NCBI RefSeq assembly: GCF_030362835.1
Contig: NZ_JAUCGQ010000001.1
Coordinates: forward strand, 1,591,461-1,655,460
Direction: 5' to 3'
From: Cellulomonas alba
Lineage (GTDB): Bacteria > Actinomycetota > Actinomycetes > Actinomycetales > Cellulomonadaceae
DNA length: 64,000 bases
The notes under the pieces were generated by a model that was not told the DNA's origin, ran no database searches, and saw only the letters and a program-made list of their open reading frames with translations. This document shows positions 8,840 to 16,849 of the stretch, piece by piece. The position numbers and the translations under genes are program-made. Position 1 is the first letter of the stretch; each line of letters begins with the position of its first letter.

Positions 8840-8874
8840 CGTCTGCCGCTTCCTGTGGATGTCCTACGCTCAAG
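8840..8874 (+). repeat. Left terminal inverted repeat of the IS
   Basis: It starts CGTCTGCCGCTTCCTGTGGA and is 35 bp long. It matches the reverse complement of the right end with one mismatch (T versus C in GTCC(T/C)ACG). The transposase ATG at 8859 lies inside it. It is preceded by the target duplication ACATTTGT at 8832-8839. Confidence 0.93.
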
Positions 8875-10172
8875 AAGTGGAAGTTCCGGCCTGTCCTGAT
8901 GGGCGGCACCGCGGTAGCCAGGTGACCCGAGCGGGCTGGTACGGCGCGCCGGGACGACGTCGCCAGCGGTGGTGGTGCACCCCGCGCCAGGGCTTGCCGC
9001 ACCGGTTCGCGGAGCCGCTCCCGAGGCTGGTTGCGACGGGCGGTGCGGTCCACACCTGCCCGGAGTGCCAGACGCTGCTCGAGCCGTGGGAGGGCAAGCC
9101 GGCGCCGCGGCTGTACGGCTTCGCCGTCGCTGACGTCGCCTGGGCGCTGGCGCAGGCCGCCGGCGGCGGGACCTACCGCGACATCGCCGACCGGGTGCGC
9201 AGCCGTGCGGGACGGCCGCTGTCCCGCTCGGCGACGAAGACGACCGTCGTGAGCGGCAAGAAGGTCAAGACGGTGCACCGGCCGGCTCCGAACACGCACC
9301 CGCAGATGGTCAGCGACTGGGTCGAGGTGTTCGCGCCCGTGCTGTGGGCGGCCTACGCGCCGGCGACCTGGCCGAACTCGAGCGTCGTGCTCGACGCGGA
9401 CCCGGTCACCTACACGCGCAAGCGTGGCGGCCCGGGCATCGCGTTCCACACCCTGGCGGTGATGGCCTACAACGACGCTGGGCGGCCGTACGTCGCTGCA
9501 GTGGAGGCCGTGGCACGGGACGACAGGGCGGCCTGGAGGAAGCTGCTGATGTCGAAGCACGGCGCCCCGCTGCGGGTCGTCACCGATGGCGACGCCGCCG
9601 AGCTGAACGCGGTCGCGTACTCCTGGCGCTGGGCGGAGACGTGGCGGTGCGAGTGGCACCTGAAGAAGAACCTGTCCGACCCGTTCCCCGCGTGGCTGCG
9701 GGAGGACCCGGCCCACCCGATGTGGGCGTCGCTGGCCATGGCGCAGACCTCACCGCGAGCCTGGGCGAGCTACAAGCGCCGCCTGAACTCGCTTGCTCGC
9801 ACGCACGACGGGCTGGTCGGCGCGGTCGCCGTGATGAAGCGGCTCGACCCCATCATCAGCGTTCAGGCCGCCAGCCGGCCGCGGCCCGAGGACGGCGAGC
9901 CGCTGTCCACCGGAGCCGTCGAGCGGTTCCTGGACTCGACCGGCAAGGCGCTCATCGGGCGCGCCGCCACGATGACGAACAAGAAGCGCGCCGACGCGCT
10001 GCTGACCCTGTTCGCGATGGCGCACAACGGCTGGGTCGACGAGCGCAGGTGGGCCGACATCCTCACCGAGAAGCTGCTCGGGCACGCGGGCGTTCACCAG
10101 CGCGGCCGACCGTCTCGGCGTCAGCGAACCGTCACCGACGACCGCACCGCACCCTCACTGCCCAAGTCCTGA
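8859..10172 (+). CDS. IS256-like DDE transposase
   Basis: The 437-residue protein starts within the left inverted repeat and ends 20 bp before the right one. An N-terminal zinc-ribbon-like part (CPDG, then WWCTPR, then CPEC) is followed by a DDE catalytic core: VVLDADPVTY (Asp179), VVTDGDAAE (Asp243) and LSTGAVERFLDS (Glu355), giving 63- and 111-residue spacings. The C-terminal RADALLTLFAMAHNGW helix is typical of IS transposases of the MULE/IS256 type. The frame is intact, with no stop or shift. Confidence 0.92.
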   Translation: MSYAQEVEVPACPDGRHRGSQVTRAGWYGAPGRRRQRWWCTPRQGLPHRFAEPLPRLVATGGAVHTCPECQTLLEPWEGKPAPRLYGFAVADVAWALAQAAGGGTYRDIADRVRSRAGRPLSRSATKTTVVSGKKVKTVHRPAPNTHPQMVSDWVEVFAPVLWAAYAPATWPNSSVVLDADPVTYTRKRGGPGIAFHTLAVMAYNDAGRPYVAAVEAVARDDRAAWRKLLMSKHGAPLRVVTDGDAAELNAVAYSWRWAETWRCEWHLKKNLSDPFPAWLREDPAHPMWASLAMAQTSPRAWASYKRRLNSLARTHDGLVGAVAVMKRLDPIISVQAASRPRPEDGEPLSTGAVERFLDSTGKALIGRAATMTNKKRADALLTLFAMAHNGWVDERRWADILTEKLLGHAGVHQRGRPSRRQRTVTDDRTAPSLPKS

Positions 10173-10192
10173 AACCGCCCACCGCACTCGAA

Positions 10193-10227
10193 CTTGAGCG
10201 TGGGACATCCACAGGAAGCGGCAGACG
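10193..10227 (-). repeat. Right terminal inverted repeat of the IS
   Basis: This is the reverse complement of the left end with a single mismatch, ending ...GGAAGCGGCAGACG. It is followed by the second copy of the 8-bp target duplication ACATTTGT at 10228-10235, and then by the untouched leader of the HNH gene (CGCGGAGGAC, GTG at 10252). Confidence 0.93.
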
Positions 10228-10251
10228 ACATTTGTACGAATCGCGGAGGAC

Positions 10252-11883
10252 GTGGGCCAGGTGCGCGGAGTCACCGTCGGCGCCGGCGGCGCATCGTCGC
10301 CGGAGACCTCGCCCCGGCCCTCGATCTCTCTTCACGCGGGTATCGACGCTCCCCCTGTGCTCGCGGACCGCGTCACTCTCGGCCGGCTCCCGGATCTCCC
10401 GACCGCCGGCGTGGACGTGCGTTCGCTCGTCGCGCTTCTCACGACGACGGATGTGGCGGAACTGGCTGTCGCCGACCTCCTCGGCGCGGCTGCCGGGTGG
10501 CAGCAGGTGATCGGGCTCGCCGTGGCGGCGCAGGCTGCCGTGGTGTCCGAGCTGGCGGCCCGGCGGCCGGCGTCGTCGTCCTATCCGGTCGACGACCTGG
10601 CTTGTGCGCTGGCCACGACGTCGGCGGCGGCGAACTCGCTCGTGGGGCGCGCGGCCGGGCTGGCGGCGCACCCGGTGCTCGCGGACGCGCTGCGTTCCGG
10701 CGTGCTGGACGCGCGCAAGGTCGACGTCCTGCTCGACGACGTCGCGCAGCTCTCGCACGCCGACGCCGACGACGTGCTCCGCGCGGTCGTCGCCGACGCC
10801 GACGGGCTGACCCCGGGGCTGCTGCGCCGCCACGCGCGGCGCCTGGTCGCGGCGATCGACCCCGAAGCCGTCAGGAGGCGGGCGGAGCGAGCGCGCCGGG
10901 ACCGGTGCGTGCGGCTCGACTGGGCGCCCGACTCGATGGCGTGGGTCACGGCGCTGCTTCCCGCGGCCGACGCCGTTGCGGCGTTCGCCGTCGTGGACGC
11001 GCTGGCGGATGCGGCAGCGTCCGCCGATGACGACCGGACCGTCGCGCAGCGCCGGGCCGACGCGTTCAGCGACGTGTTCGCCACGATCCTGGCCGACGGG
11101 CACACCCCCGCCGGCGTGCGCCTGCCGACCCGCGGTGGCACAGCACCCGGCGTGCACCTCACGATCGCGGCCACCACCCTCGCCGGCCACGACGACCTTC
11201 CGGGCGAGCTCGCCGGGTACGGAGCCGTGCCCGCGTCGCTGGCCCGCGACCTGGCTCGGCGCGCCGACCGGTACCGGCTGGCGCTCACGGATCCGGCCGG
11301 GCACCTTCTCGCGCTCGGCGAGCGCACACTCCCGCTGCCCCCGACCCACCGCGCGGATGCCTCTGGCGGCCGCACGGGAGTCGCCAGCGGACCAGAGGAC
11401 GACGCACCGGTCGAGGAGCTGTCGGCGCGGCACGACCGCGCCCGCGACCTGGTCGGCGAGCCGCCGCCGACCGACGGCTACCGCCCCGGCGCCGCGCTCC
11501 GTCGGTTCGTCGTGGCCCGCGACCAGACCTGCACCTTCCCCGGCTGCCGCCAACCCGCCGACACGTGCGACGTCGACCACGTCGATCCGTACGACCCGAG
11601 CCGGTCGGCGGTCGAGCAGACGCTCGCCGCGAACCTCCAGCCGTTGTGCCGCCATCACCACCGCACCAAGACCCACCACGGCTGGCGCATGCGACGCGAC
11701 CCCCGAACCGGAGACATCCACACGACGAGCCCGCACGGGTTCACGTTCACACGACCCGCGACGGCCATCCTTCTCACGCCGACCGCGTACGAGCACGCCA
11801 CCAACCGCTCGTCCGTCGCGACACGCAGCACGAACGGCGACGACGCGAGCGACGCTCAGGGCGTCGAGCCGCCACCGTTCTAG
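10252..11883 (+). CDS. DUF222 / HNH endonuclease domain protein
   Basis: The GTG at 10252 has GCGGAGGAC directly before it. The 543-residue product has the helical DUF222 region (roughly residues 20-300) and a C-terminal HNH nuclease: ARDQTCTFPGCRQPA, CDVDHVDPYD, NLQPLCRHHHRTKTHHGW. These are the two Cys pairs and the His residues of the fold. This is the actinobacterial 13E12-repeat family, whose members are often multicopy and are of unknown role. The IS at 8840-10227 separates the gene from its likely promoter, leaving only 16 bp of native leader. Expression may be lost or driven from the IS. Confidence 0.9.
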   Translation: MGQVRGVTVGAGGASSPETSPRPSISLHAGIDAPPVLADRVTLGRLPDLPTAGVDVRSLVALLTTTDVAELAVADLLGAAAGWQQVIGLAVAAQAAVVSELAARRPASSSYPVDDLACALATTSAAANSLVGRAAGLAAHPVLADALRSGVLDARKVDVLLDDVAQLSHADADDVLRAVVADADGLTPGLLRRHARRLVAAIDPEAVRRRAERARRDRCVRLDWAPDSMAWVTALLPAADAVAAFAVVDALADAAASADDDRTVAQRRADAFSDVFATILADGHTPAGVRLPTRGGTAPGVHLTIAATTLAGHDDLPGELAGYGAVPASLARDLARRADRYRLALTDPAGHLLALGERTLPLPPTHRADASGGRTGVASGPEDDAPVEELSARHDRARDLVGEPPPTDGYRPGAALRRFVVARDQTCTFPGCRQPADTCDVDHVDPYDPSRSAVEQTLAANLQPLCRHHHRTKTHHGWRMRRDPRTGDIHTTSPHGFTFTRPATAILLTPTAYEHATNRSSVATRSTNGDDASDAQGVEPPPF

Positions 11884-12019
11884 CCGACGCATCGCTCGCG
11901 GCCCACGCTCCGCCGTTCTCGACGTGCGGCTCGCGGCTCACGGCTCCGCCGTCCTCGACGACGCATGGCTCGCGGCGCCCGCCACCATTCTCGGCGACGC
12001 GCGGCTCGGGCCTCACGGG
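11874..12019. repeat. Four degenerate 36-bp tandem repeats
   Basis: Units lie at 11874-11911 (38 bp), 11912-11947, 11948-11983 and 11984-12019 (36 bp each). Each contains a variant of CCGTTCTCGACG, then GCGGCTCGCGGC. The array begins in the last codons of the HNH gene and ends exactly at the stop codon of the convergent epimerase gene (12020). Because 36 is a multiple of three it stays open as 12-residue units on the minus strand (REPxVxENGG), but no start signal supports translation. Confidence 0.75.
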
Positions 12020-13312
12020 TCAGCGCAGCTCGCCGCCCGCCACGGACCGTGCGAGCCCCGGGCGCCGCGGCAGGCGCGGGATGAGCGTCGCCTGGAACGC
12101 GTGGTAGACGTCGGGCTTGCCGGGCCAGACGTCGGCGGTCGGCTCGTTCCGCTCCGAGAGCTCGTGATGCCACGAGCCGTGCTCGGCGTCGACCAGGTTC
12201 CGCGCGATGTAGTCCCACCAGGCGCCGTACAGGTCGAGGAACCGGTCGTCGCCCGTCGCGTCATGGAGCGCCCACGCCGCGCCGACGGCCTCGGCCGCGA
12301 CCCAGTGCATCCGCGTGCGGACCACCGGCACGCCGGACCAGTCGGTCGTGTAGACGAACCCCTCGCGGCCGTCGACCCCCCAGCCGTCGGCCACGGCGCG
12401 GTCGAACAGGGCGACCGCCGCGGGGACGAACCGCTGCGCCTCGACGGGCGCGCGGACCACGGCCAGCTGGACCAGCAGCCGCGACCACTCGAGGCCGTGC
12501 CCCACCGTCGCGCCGTACGGCTTGAACTGGTCGGCCCGGTTGTCGTCGTTGAGGTCCAGCTGCGGTTGCCACTCGGCGTCGTAGTGCTCGGGGATGCGCC
12601 AGTCGTGCTCCGCGGCGACCGTGATCACGCGGCTCGCGATCCGCGCGGCGCGGTCGTACCAGGCGGCGTCGTCCAGCGCGTCACCGACCGCGAGGAACGC
12701 CTCGACGGCGTGCATGTTCGCGTTGACGCCGCGATACGGGTCGAGCTCGGTCCACGCGCGGTCCCACGTGTCGACGCACATCCCGGACGCGTCGTCCCAG
12801 AACCGTCGGAGCATCACGTCGACGACGCGGTCGAGCGTCTCGCCCGCCCCCTCGAGACCCGCGACCAGCGCGGTCGACGCGGCGAGCAGCACGAACGCGT
12901 GGTCGTAGCAGGACTTCGCGCCGCGCTCGAGTGGCTCGCCCGACGAGTCGATGCCCCGCAGCCAGCCACCGTGCCGGCCGTCGGCGAGCCGGACCCGCAG
13001 TCCGTCGAACGCCGCCTGCGCGAGCGGACGCGAGCCCGGCACACCCGCGAGCGCGGCCAGCCCGTACACGTGCGCCATGCGCGCCGTGATCCAGGTGTGC
13101 ACGGGCGCGGACAGGTCCGGCGTGCCGTCGACGCCGAGGTACGCGGCGCCGCCGTCGGGGTGTTCGAAGCCGCGGCCGAACCGGAGCAGCTCGAGGCTCT
13201 GCCCCGTCAGCCAGGCGACGTGCAGCGCGGGCAGCCGGCCGGCAGCCGGCCCGTTCGGGGCGACCGAGCGGTCCAGCACCTCGGCCCGCTCGGTGCCGGC
13301 GTCGCCCGTCAT
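12020..13312 (-). CDS. AGE-family epimerase/isomerase, probably mannose isomerase
   Basis: The 430-residue protein has the (alpha/alpha)6-barrel pattern of the N-acylglucosamine 2-epimerase family: HTWITARMAHVYGLA near residue 73, KSCYDHAFVLLA, VNANMHAVEAFLA, GATVGHGLEWSRLL, MHWVAAEAVGAAW and the C-terminal KPDVYHAFQATLIPR. The family interconverts aldoses with ketoses or C2 epimers. Position directly downstream of a beta-mannosidase suggests a D-mannose/D-fructose isomerase feeding glycolysis; cellobiose 2-epimerase is the alternative. The start ATG overlaps the stop of a 29-codon ORF (ATGA), and its first codons are duplicated there. No signal peptide is present. Confidence 0.85.
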   Translation of the reverse strand: MTGDAGTERAEVLDRSVAPNGPAAGRLPALHVAWLTGQSLELLRFGRGFEHPDGGAAYLGVDGTPDLSAPVHTWITARMAHVYGLAALAGVPGSRPLAQAAFDGLRVRLADGRHGGWLRGIDSSGEPLERGAKSCYDHAFVLLAASTALVAGLEGAGETLDRVVDVMLRRFWDDASGMCVDTWDRAWTELDPYRGVNANMHAVEAFLAVGDALDDAAWYDRAARIASRVITVAAEHDWRIPEHYDAEWQPQLDLNDDNRADQFKPYGATVGHGLEWSRLLVQLAVVRAPVEAQRFVPAAVALFDRAVADGWGVDGREGFVYTTDWSGVPVVRTRMHWVAAEAVGAAWALHDATGDDRFLDLYGAWWDYIARNLVDAEHGSWHHELSERNEPTADVWPGKPDVYHAFQATLIPRLPRRPGLARSVAGGELR

Positions 13313-13398
13313 GCCGCGTCCTCCGTCAGGTCCGCGGGGTCACAGGCCACCGCGTCGTCCAGCACCTCGGCCCACTCGGCGCCCGCGTCGCCCGTCAT
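13309..13398 (-). CDS. 29-aa leader ORF duplicating the start of the epimerase gene
   Basis: Read leftward from ATG 13398, the frame gives MTGDAGAEWAEVLDDAV and ends at a TGA (13309-13311) that overlaps the epimerase ATG. The epimerase itself opens MTGDAGTERAEVLDRSV. The ribosome binding region GGAGGAC and the first 14 or so codons are thus present twice, about 86 bp apart. Its own start overlaps the beta-mannosidase stop (ATGA). It may be a remnant of a small tandem duplication, or a translated coupling peptide between the two enzymes. Translation is not proven. Confidence 0.5.
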   Translation of the reverse strand: MTGDAGAEWAEVLDDAVACDPADLTEDAA

Positions 13399-15947
13399 GC
13401 CCGGTCCTCCGCGATGCCGGCGGACGAACGGCCGCCACCACCGCCGGCCGGCCCCACGGGCGTCTGCACACGGTCCCGCAGGTCGTTCGCGCTGCGCAGC
13501 ACGGGCCGCCTCGTCAGCGCGAGGGGGTCGAGCGCGGCGTCCGTCGTCACGCGGAACGTCGCCGTCTCGCCGGCGAAGAGCGTCACCAGCTGGTCGTCGA
13601 CGCGCGCGTCGGGCGCGAGCCGGTCGACGAGCAGCGCGACGTCGCGCACCAGCGAGTCCGCCGCCACGATCACCTCGTACCCCCCGTCGACGCGACGCGC
13701 CGTCGCCCGCACCGCGGCGGGGTCGAGCGCGAGGTCCACGTCCTCCGCCCAGGTGTGCACGGTGCGGACCGTCCCGAGCCGCGCCACGAGGGCCTCGGCG
13801 CCAGTCTGGTCCGGCAGGGCGACCGCGTCACCAGCAAGCACGACGACGACGGACCGCGGCGCGGCGACGACGTCGTGCGACTCGTGCGCGAGCTCGGTCC
13901 CGTCGAGCCAGCTCCGCGTCAGCCCGAGCGCCCCGACCCACGGCGCGTCCGTGTCGTTGACCACGGCGACGGCGAGCCGGTCGGCGCGCCGCACCACGGT
14001 CAGCACGCGGTCCGCGAAGGCGTGCCGCAGCGCGTACCAGAGGGGCTTCGGCCGCTCGTCACCGTCGACCGCGGCCCACGACGTCACCGGCCAGCAGTCG
14101 TTGAGCTGCCAGACGATCGCTCCCGCGGTGCGCGGCCACCACGACCGGTAGTGCGCGATCGCGTGCTCGACGGCGCGCGCCTGGTTCAGCTGCGTGGCCC
14201 AGTGCCAGTCGACGAAGTCGCTCGGCACTCCGAGGTGCGGCGCGAGGCCGCGGTCGAGCTTGGCGTTGCCGTCGTCGGCCTTCTGGTGCAGCAGGAACGT
14301 CGGGTCGTCCTTCGTCAGCCCGTCGGCGTCGGCCCCGACCGCGCGCGTCAGCGTCGCCCACGTCGGCGGGCCCTGGAACCCGAACTCCGAGCAGAACCGC
14401 GGCACGTCGTCCCGGTAGTGCGCGTAGTCGACGCGGTTCCACACCTCCCACTCGTGGTGCGTGCCGTGGTCCGGGTCGTTCGGGTGGACGTCGGCGGCCG
14501 GCCGGCGCGGGGTCGACGGGCTGTTCGGGCTGTAGGCGCGGGTCGGGTCGAGCTCCGCGACGACCCCGGCCAGCAGCTCCAGCGCGTACCGCTCGCCCCA
14601 CGACCGCCCGTCGAGCTCCGCCTTCCAGCCCCAGTCCTCGTGACCCCAGAGGTTCTCGTTGCCGCCGTTCCACAGCGCGAGCGACGGGTGCGGCGCCAGC
14701 CGCACGACGTTCTCCCGCGCCTCGGCCTCGATCTCCTCCCACAGCGGCGACTCCTCGGGGTAGGCCGCGCAGGCGAGCAGGAAGTCCTGCCACACGAGCA
14801 CCCCGCGCGCGTCGCAGAGCTCGTAGAAGTCCTCGGACTCGTAGATGCCGCCGCCCCACACGCGGAGCAGGTTGAGGTTCGCGTCGACCGCCTGGTCGAT
14901 CCGGCGGGCGAGCCGCTCGCGCGTGATCCGCGTCAGCAGGTGGTCGTCCGGGATCCAGTTCGCGCCCTTCACGAAGACCGGCACGCCGTTGACGACCATC
15001 GTGAACCGGGTGCCGTGATCGTCCCCGCTCGTGTCGACCTCGATCGTGCGGAACCCGATCCGCCGCGACCACGCGTCGAGCACGGGAGCGCCGGACCCGT
15101 CCGCCGCCAGCTCGACCTCGAGCCCGTGCAGCGCCTGCTCGCCGTACCCGACGGGCCACCACAGCGCGGGCGCCGGCACGTCGAGCACGACCACCGCGGT
15201 GCCGGCGTCGGGAGCGACGACGACCTCGGCCTCGACACCGGCCGCGCGGGCGCGCACCAGCAGGGGGCCGCCCGAGCTGGGGAGGCCGGACCGTTCGAGC
15301 TCCACGTGCACCTCGACGCGTCCGTCGCCGTCGGCGGCGACCGTGACGAGGGGCCGGACCGACGCGAGTCGCGCGACGCGCCAGCGTTCGACCCGCACCG
15401 GCTTCCACAGCCCCGCCGTCTGGAGGTCCGGGCCCCAGTCCCAGCCGAACGAGCACGCCATCTTCCGGACCATGTTGTAGGGCTGCGGGTAGGGCGACGG
15501 GCGCGCGCCGAGCCTCGCCGCCTCGCCCTCGGCGTACGCGAGCGCCGACGCGACGTCGACCCGCAGCGGCAGCTCTCCGCGACCCGCGAGCGCGCGCACG
15601 TCGAAGCGGTACGAGCGGTGCTGGTTCGCGGTCCGACCGAGCTCGTGCCCCCCGACCGAGACGGTCGCGACCGTGTCGACGCCGTCGAGCACGAGGTCGA
15701 CGCGCTCGTCGTCGCCCGCGGGCGCGAGGTCCAGAGCGCGCTCGAACGCCCAGCCGACGCGCTTCATCCACGCCAGGGCCGTCTCGTTCCGCTCGACGTA
15801 CGGGTCCGGGATCAGCCCCGCGTCGAGCAGCGCCGTGTGGCTCGTGCCGGGGACGCGCGTGGGGACGGGACGGCCGAGCAGCTCGGTCGGTGCGGGGCCG
15901 GCGACGGCGGTCAGCGTCCAGCCGTCGGTCAGGACCTCGTGGTGCAT
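13395..15947 (-). CDS. GH2 beta-mannosidase
   Basis: The 850-residue enzyme has the GH2 order: an N-terminal jelly-roll, Ig-like domains and a TIM barrel. Diagnostic residues are the acid/base Glu431 in WNGGNENLWG and the nucleophile Glu521 in FCSEFGFQG. SFGWDWGPDL, LRVWGGGIYE and WQLNDCWPVTSW are characteristic of beta-mannosidases. It should cleave terminal beta-mannose from imported mannooligosaccharides in the cytoplasm, since no signal peptide is present. The ATG at 15947 (MHHEVLTDGW) follows AGGAGCCCCTTCC. It lies 77 bp after the permease gene in a leftward operon, and its stop overlaps the start of the 29-codon leader ORF. Confidence 0.93.
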   Translation of the reverse strand: MHHEVLTDGWTLTAVAGPAPTELLGRPVPTRVPGTSHTALLDAGLIPDPYVERNETALAWMKRVGWAFERALDLAPAGDDERVDLVLDGVDTVATVSVGGHELGRTANQHRSYRFDVRALAGRGELPLRVDVASALAYAEGEAARLGARPSPYPQPYNMVRKMACSFGWDWGPDLQTAGLWKPVRVERWRVARLASVRPLVTVAADGDGRVEVHVELERSGLPSSGGPLLVRARAAGVEAEVVVAPDAGTAVVVLDVPAPALWWPVGYGEQALHGLEVELAADGSGAPVLDAWSRRIGFRTIEVDTSGDDHGTRFTMVVNGVPVFVKGANWIPDDHLLTRITRERLARRIDQAVDANLNLLRVWGGGIYESEDFYELCDARGVLVWQDFLLACAAYPEESPLWEEIEAEARENVVRLAPHPSLALWNGGNENLWGHEDWGWKAELDGRSWGERYALELLAGVVAELDPTRAYSPNSPSTPRRPAADVHPNDPDHGTHHEWEVWNRVDYAHYRDDVPRFCSEFGFQGPPTWATLTRAVGADADGLTKDDPTFLLHQKADDGNAKLDRGLAPHLGVPSDFVDWHWATQLNQARAVEHAIAHYRSWWPRTAGAIVWQLNDCWPVTSWAAVDGDERPKPLWYALRHAFADRVLTVVRRADRLAVAVVNDTDAPWVGALGLTRSWLDGTELAHESHDVVAAPRSVVVVLAGDAVALPDQTGAEALVARLGTVRTVHTWAEDVDLALDPAAVRATARRVDGGYEVIVAADSLVRDVALLVDRLAPDARVDDQLVTLFAGETATFRVTTDAALDPLALTRRPVLRSANDLRDRVQTPVGPAGGGGGRSSAGIAEDRA

Positions 15948-16024
15948 GGAAGGGGCTCCTGGGGATGCGGTTCCGGCGGCGGTGCGCCAGTGGTTCGGTG
16001 CGCTCGGGAATGCGTCGGTGCGTC

Positions 16025-16849
16025 CTATTTCACGGCCCCCGTGGTGAACCCGTTGTAGATGTAGCGCTGCAGCGCCAGGAAGAGGACCAGCGTCGGCACG
16101 AGCACGATGACGACGCCCGCGCAGATCACTTCCCAGTGTGCGCCGAACGGCCCCTTGAACCGGAACAGCGACGTCGAGATCACGCCCAGCCGGTCGGACG
16201 GCATGTAGAGGAACGGAATGTAGAACTCGTTGTAGATCGCGATCCCCTTGACGATCACGACCGTCGCGATGGCCGGTTTGAGCAGCGGAAGGATCACCTT
16301 CCGGTAGATCGTGAAGTGGTTGGCGCCGTCGATCGTCGCGGCTTCGTCCAGGTCCTTCGGGATGCTCCGCATGAACTGGATGAAGATGTAGAGCGAGATG
16401 ATGTCGGTGCCCATGAAGAGCACCACGGCCGACCACCGGGTGTCGAAGAGCCCGAGCGTGTCGACCACCTTGAACGTCGCCACCTGCGTGGTGACCCCGG
16501 GCACGAGCGTCGCGACCAGAAACAGCCCGAGGACGACCTTCTTGCCGCGGAAGTCGAACCGGTCGATGGCGTACGCCGCCGTCGTCCCGATCAGGATCGT
16601 CCCCGCGAGCGAGATCACGAGGATGATCGCGGTGTTCGCGAAGCCGCGCAGCATGTGCCCGTCGGTGAACGCCGTGACGTAGTTGCCGAAGTTCGTCCAG
16701 CTGCGCGGCATCGTCAGCGGGCCGGTCGACGCGAACTCGGCGTCGGTCTTCAGCGACGACGTGACGATCACCGCGATGGGCACGAGTGCGAACAGGCACG
16801 CGACCACGAGCGAGACGTACTTGCCGGTCCTGGCGGCGGCGGTCCTCAC
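16025..16849 (-). CDS. Sugar ABC transporter permease, MalG type
   Basis: The 274-residue protein has six predicted membrane spans and the EAA loop DEAATIDGANHFTIYRKVILP that contacts the ATPase. The family imports oligosaccharides; beta-mannoside cargo is inferred from the operon. The GTG start at 16849 overlaps the TGA of the MalF-type gene, and AAAGGGGG lies just upstream. No ATPase gene is in the cluster, so it probably uses a shared MsiK-like ATPase encoded elsewhere, as is usual for actinobacterial sugar transporters. Confidence 0.92.
   Translation of the reverse strand: MRTAAARTGKYVSLVVACLFALVPIAVIVTSSLKTDAEFASTGPLTMPRSWTNFGNYVTAFTDGHMLRGFANTAIILVISLAGTILIGTTAAYAIDRFDFRGKKVVLGLFLVATLVPGVTTQVATFKVVDTLGLFDTRWSAVVLFMGTDIISLYIFIQFMRSIPKDLDEAATIDGANHFTIYRKVILPLLKPAIATVVIVKGIAIYNEFYIPFLYMPSDRLGVISTSLFRFKGPFGAHWEVICAGVVIVLVPTLVLFLALQRYIYNGFTTGAVK

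Larger units (their letters stand above)
8840..10227 (+). mobile_element. Complete insertion sequence, 1388 bp (IS256-like)
   Basis: The element is bounded by 35-bp terminal inverted repeats (8840-8874 and 10193-10227) that differ at one position, and flanked by the 8-bp direct repeat ACATTTGT at 8832-8839 and 10228-10235. It carries a single intact transposase gene. The 8-bp duplication and the D-63-D-111-E spacing of the transposase agree with the IS256 group. The intact ORF, near-identical ends and exact target duplication indicate a recent and probably still mobile copy. It sits 16 bp upstream of the DUF222-HNH start codon. Confidence 0.92.

Noticed and set aside
8699..8899. Small plus-strand ORF across the left IS boundary
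   Set aside because: It runs through the target duplication and inverted repeat, has no recognisable content and no ribosome binding site.
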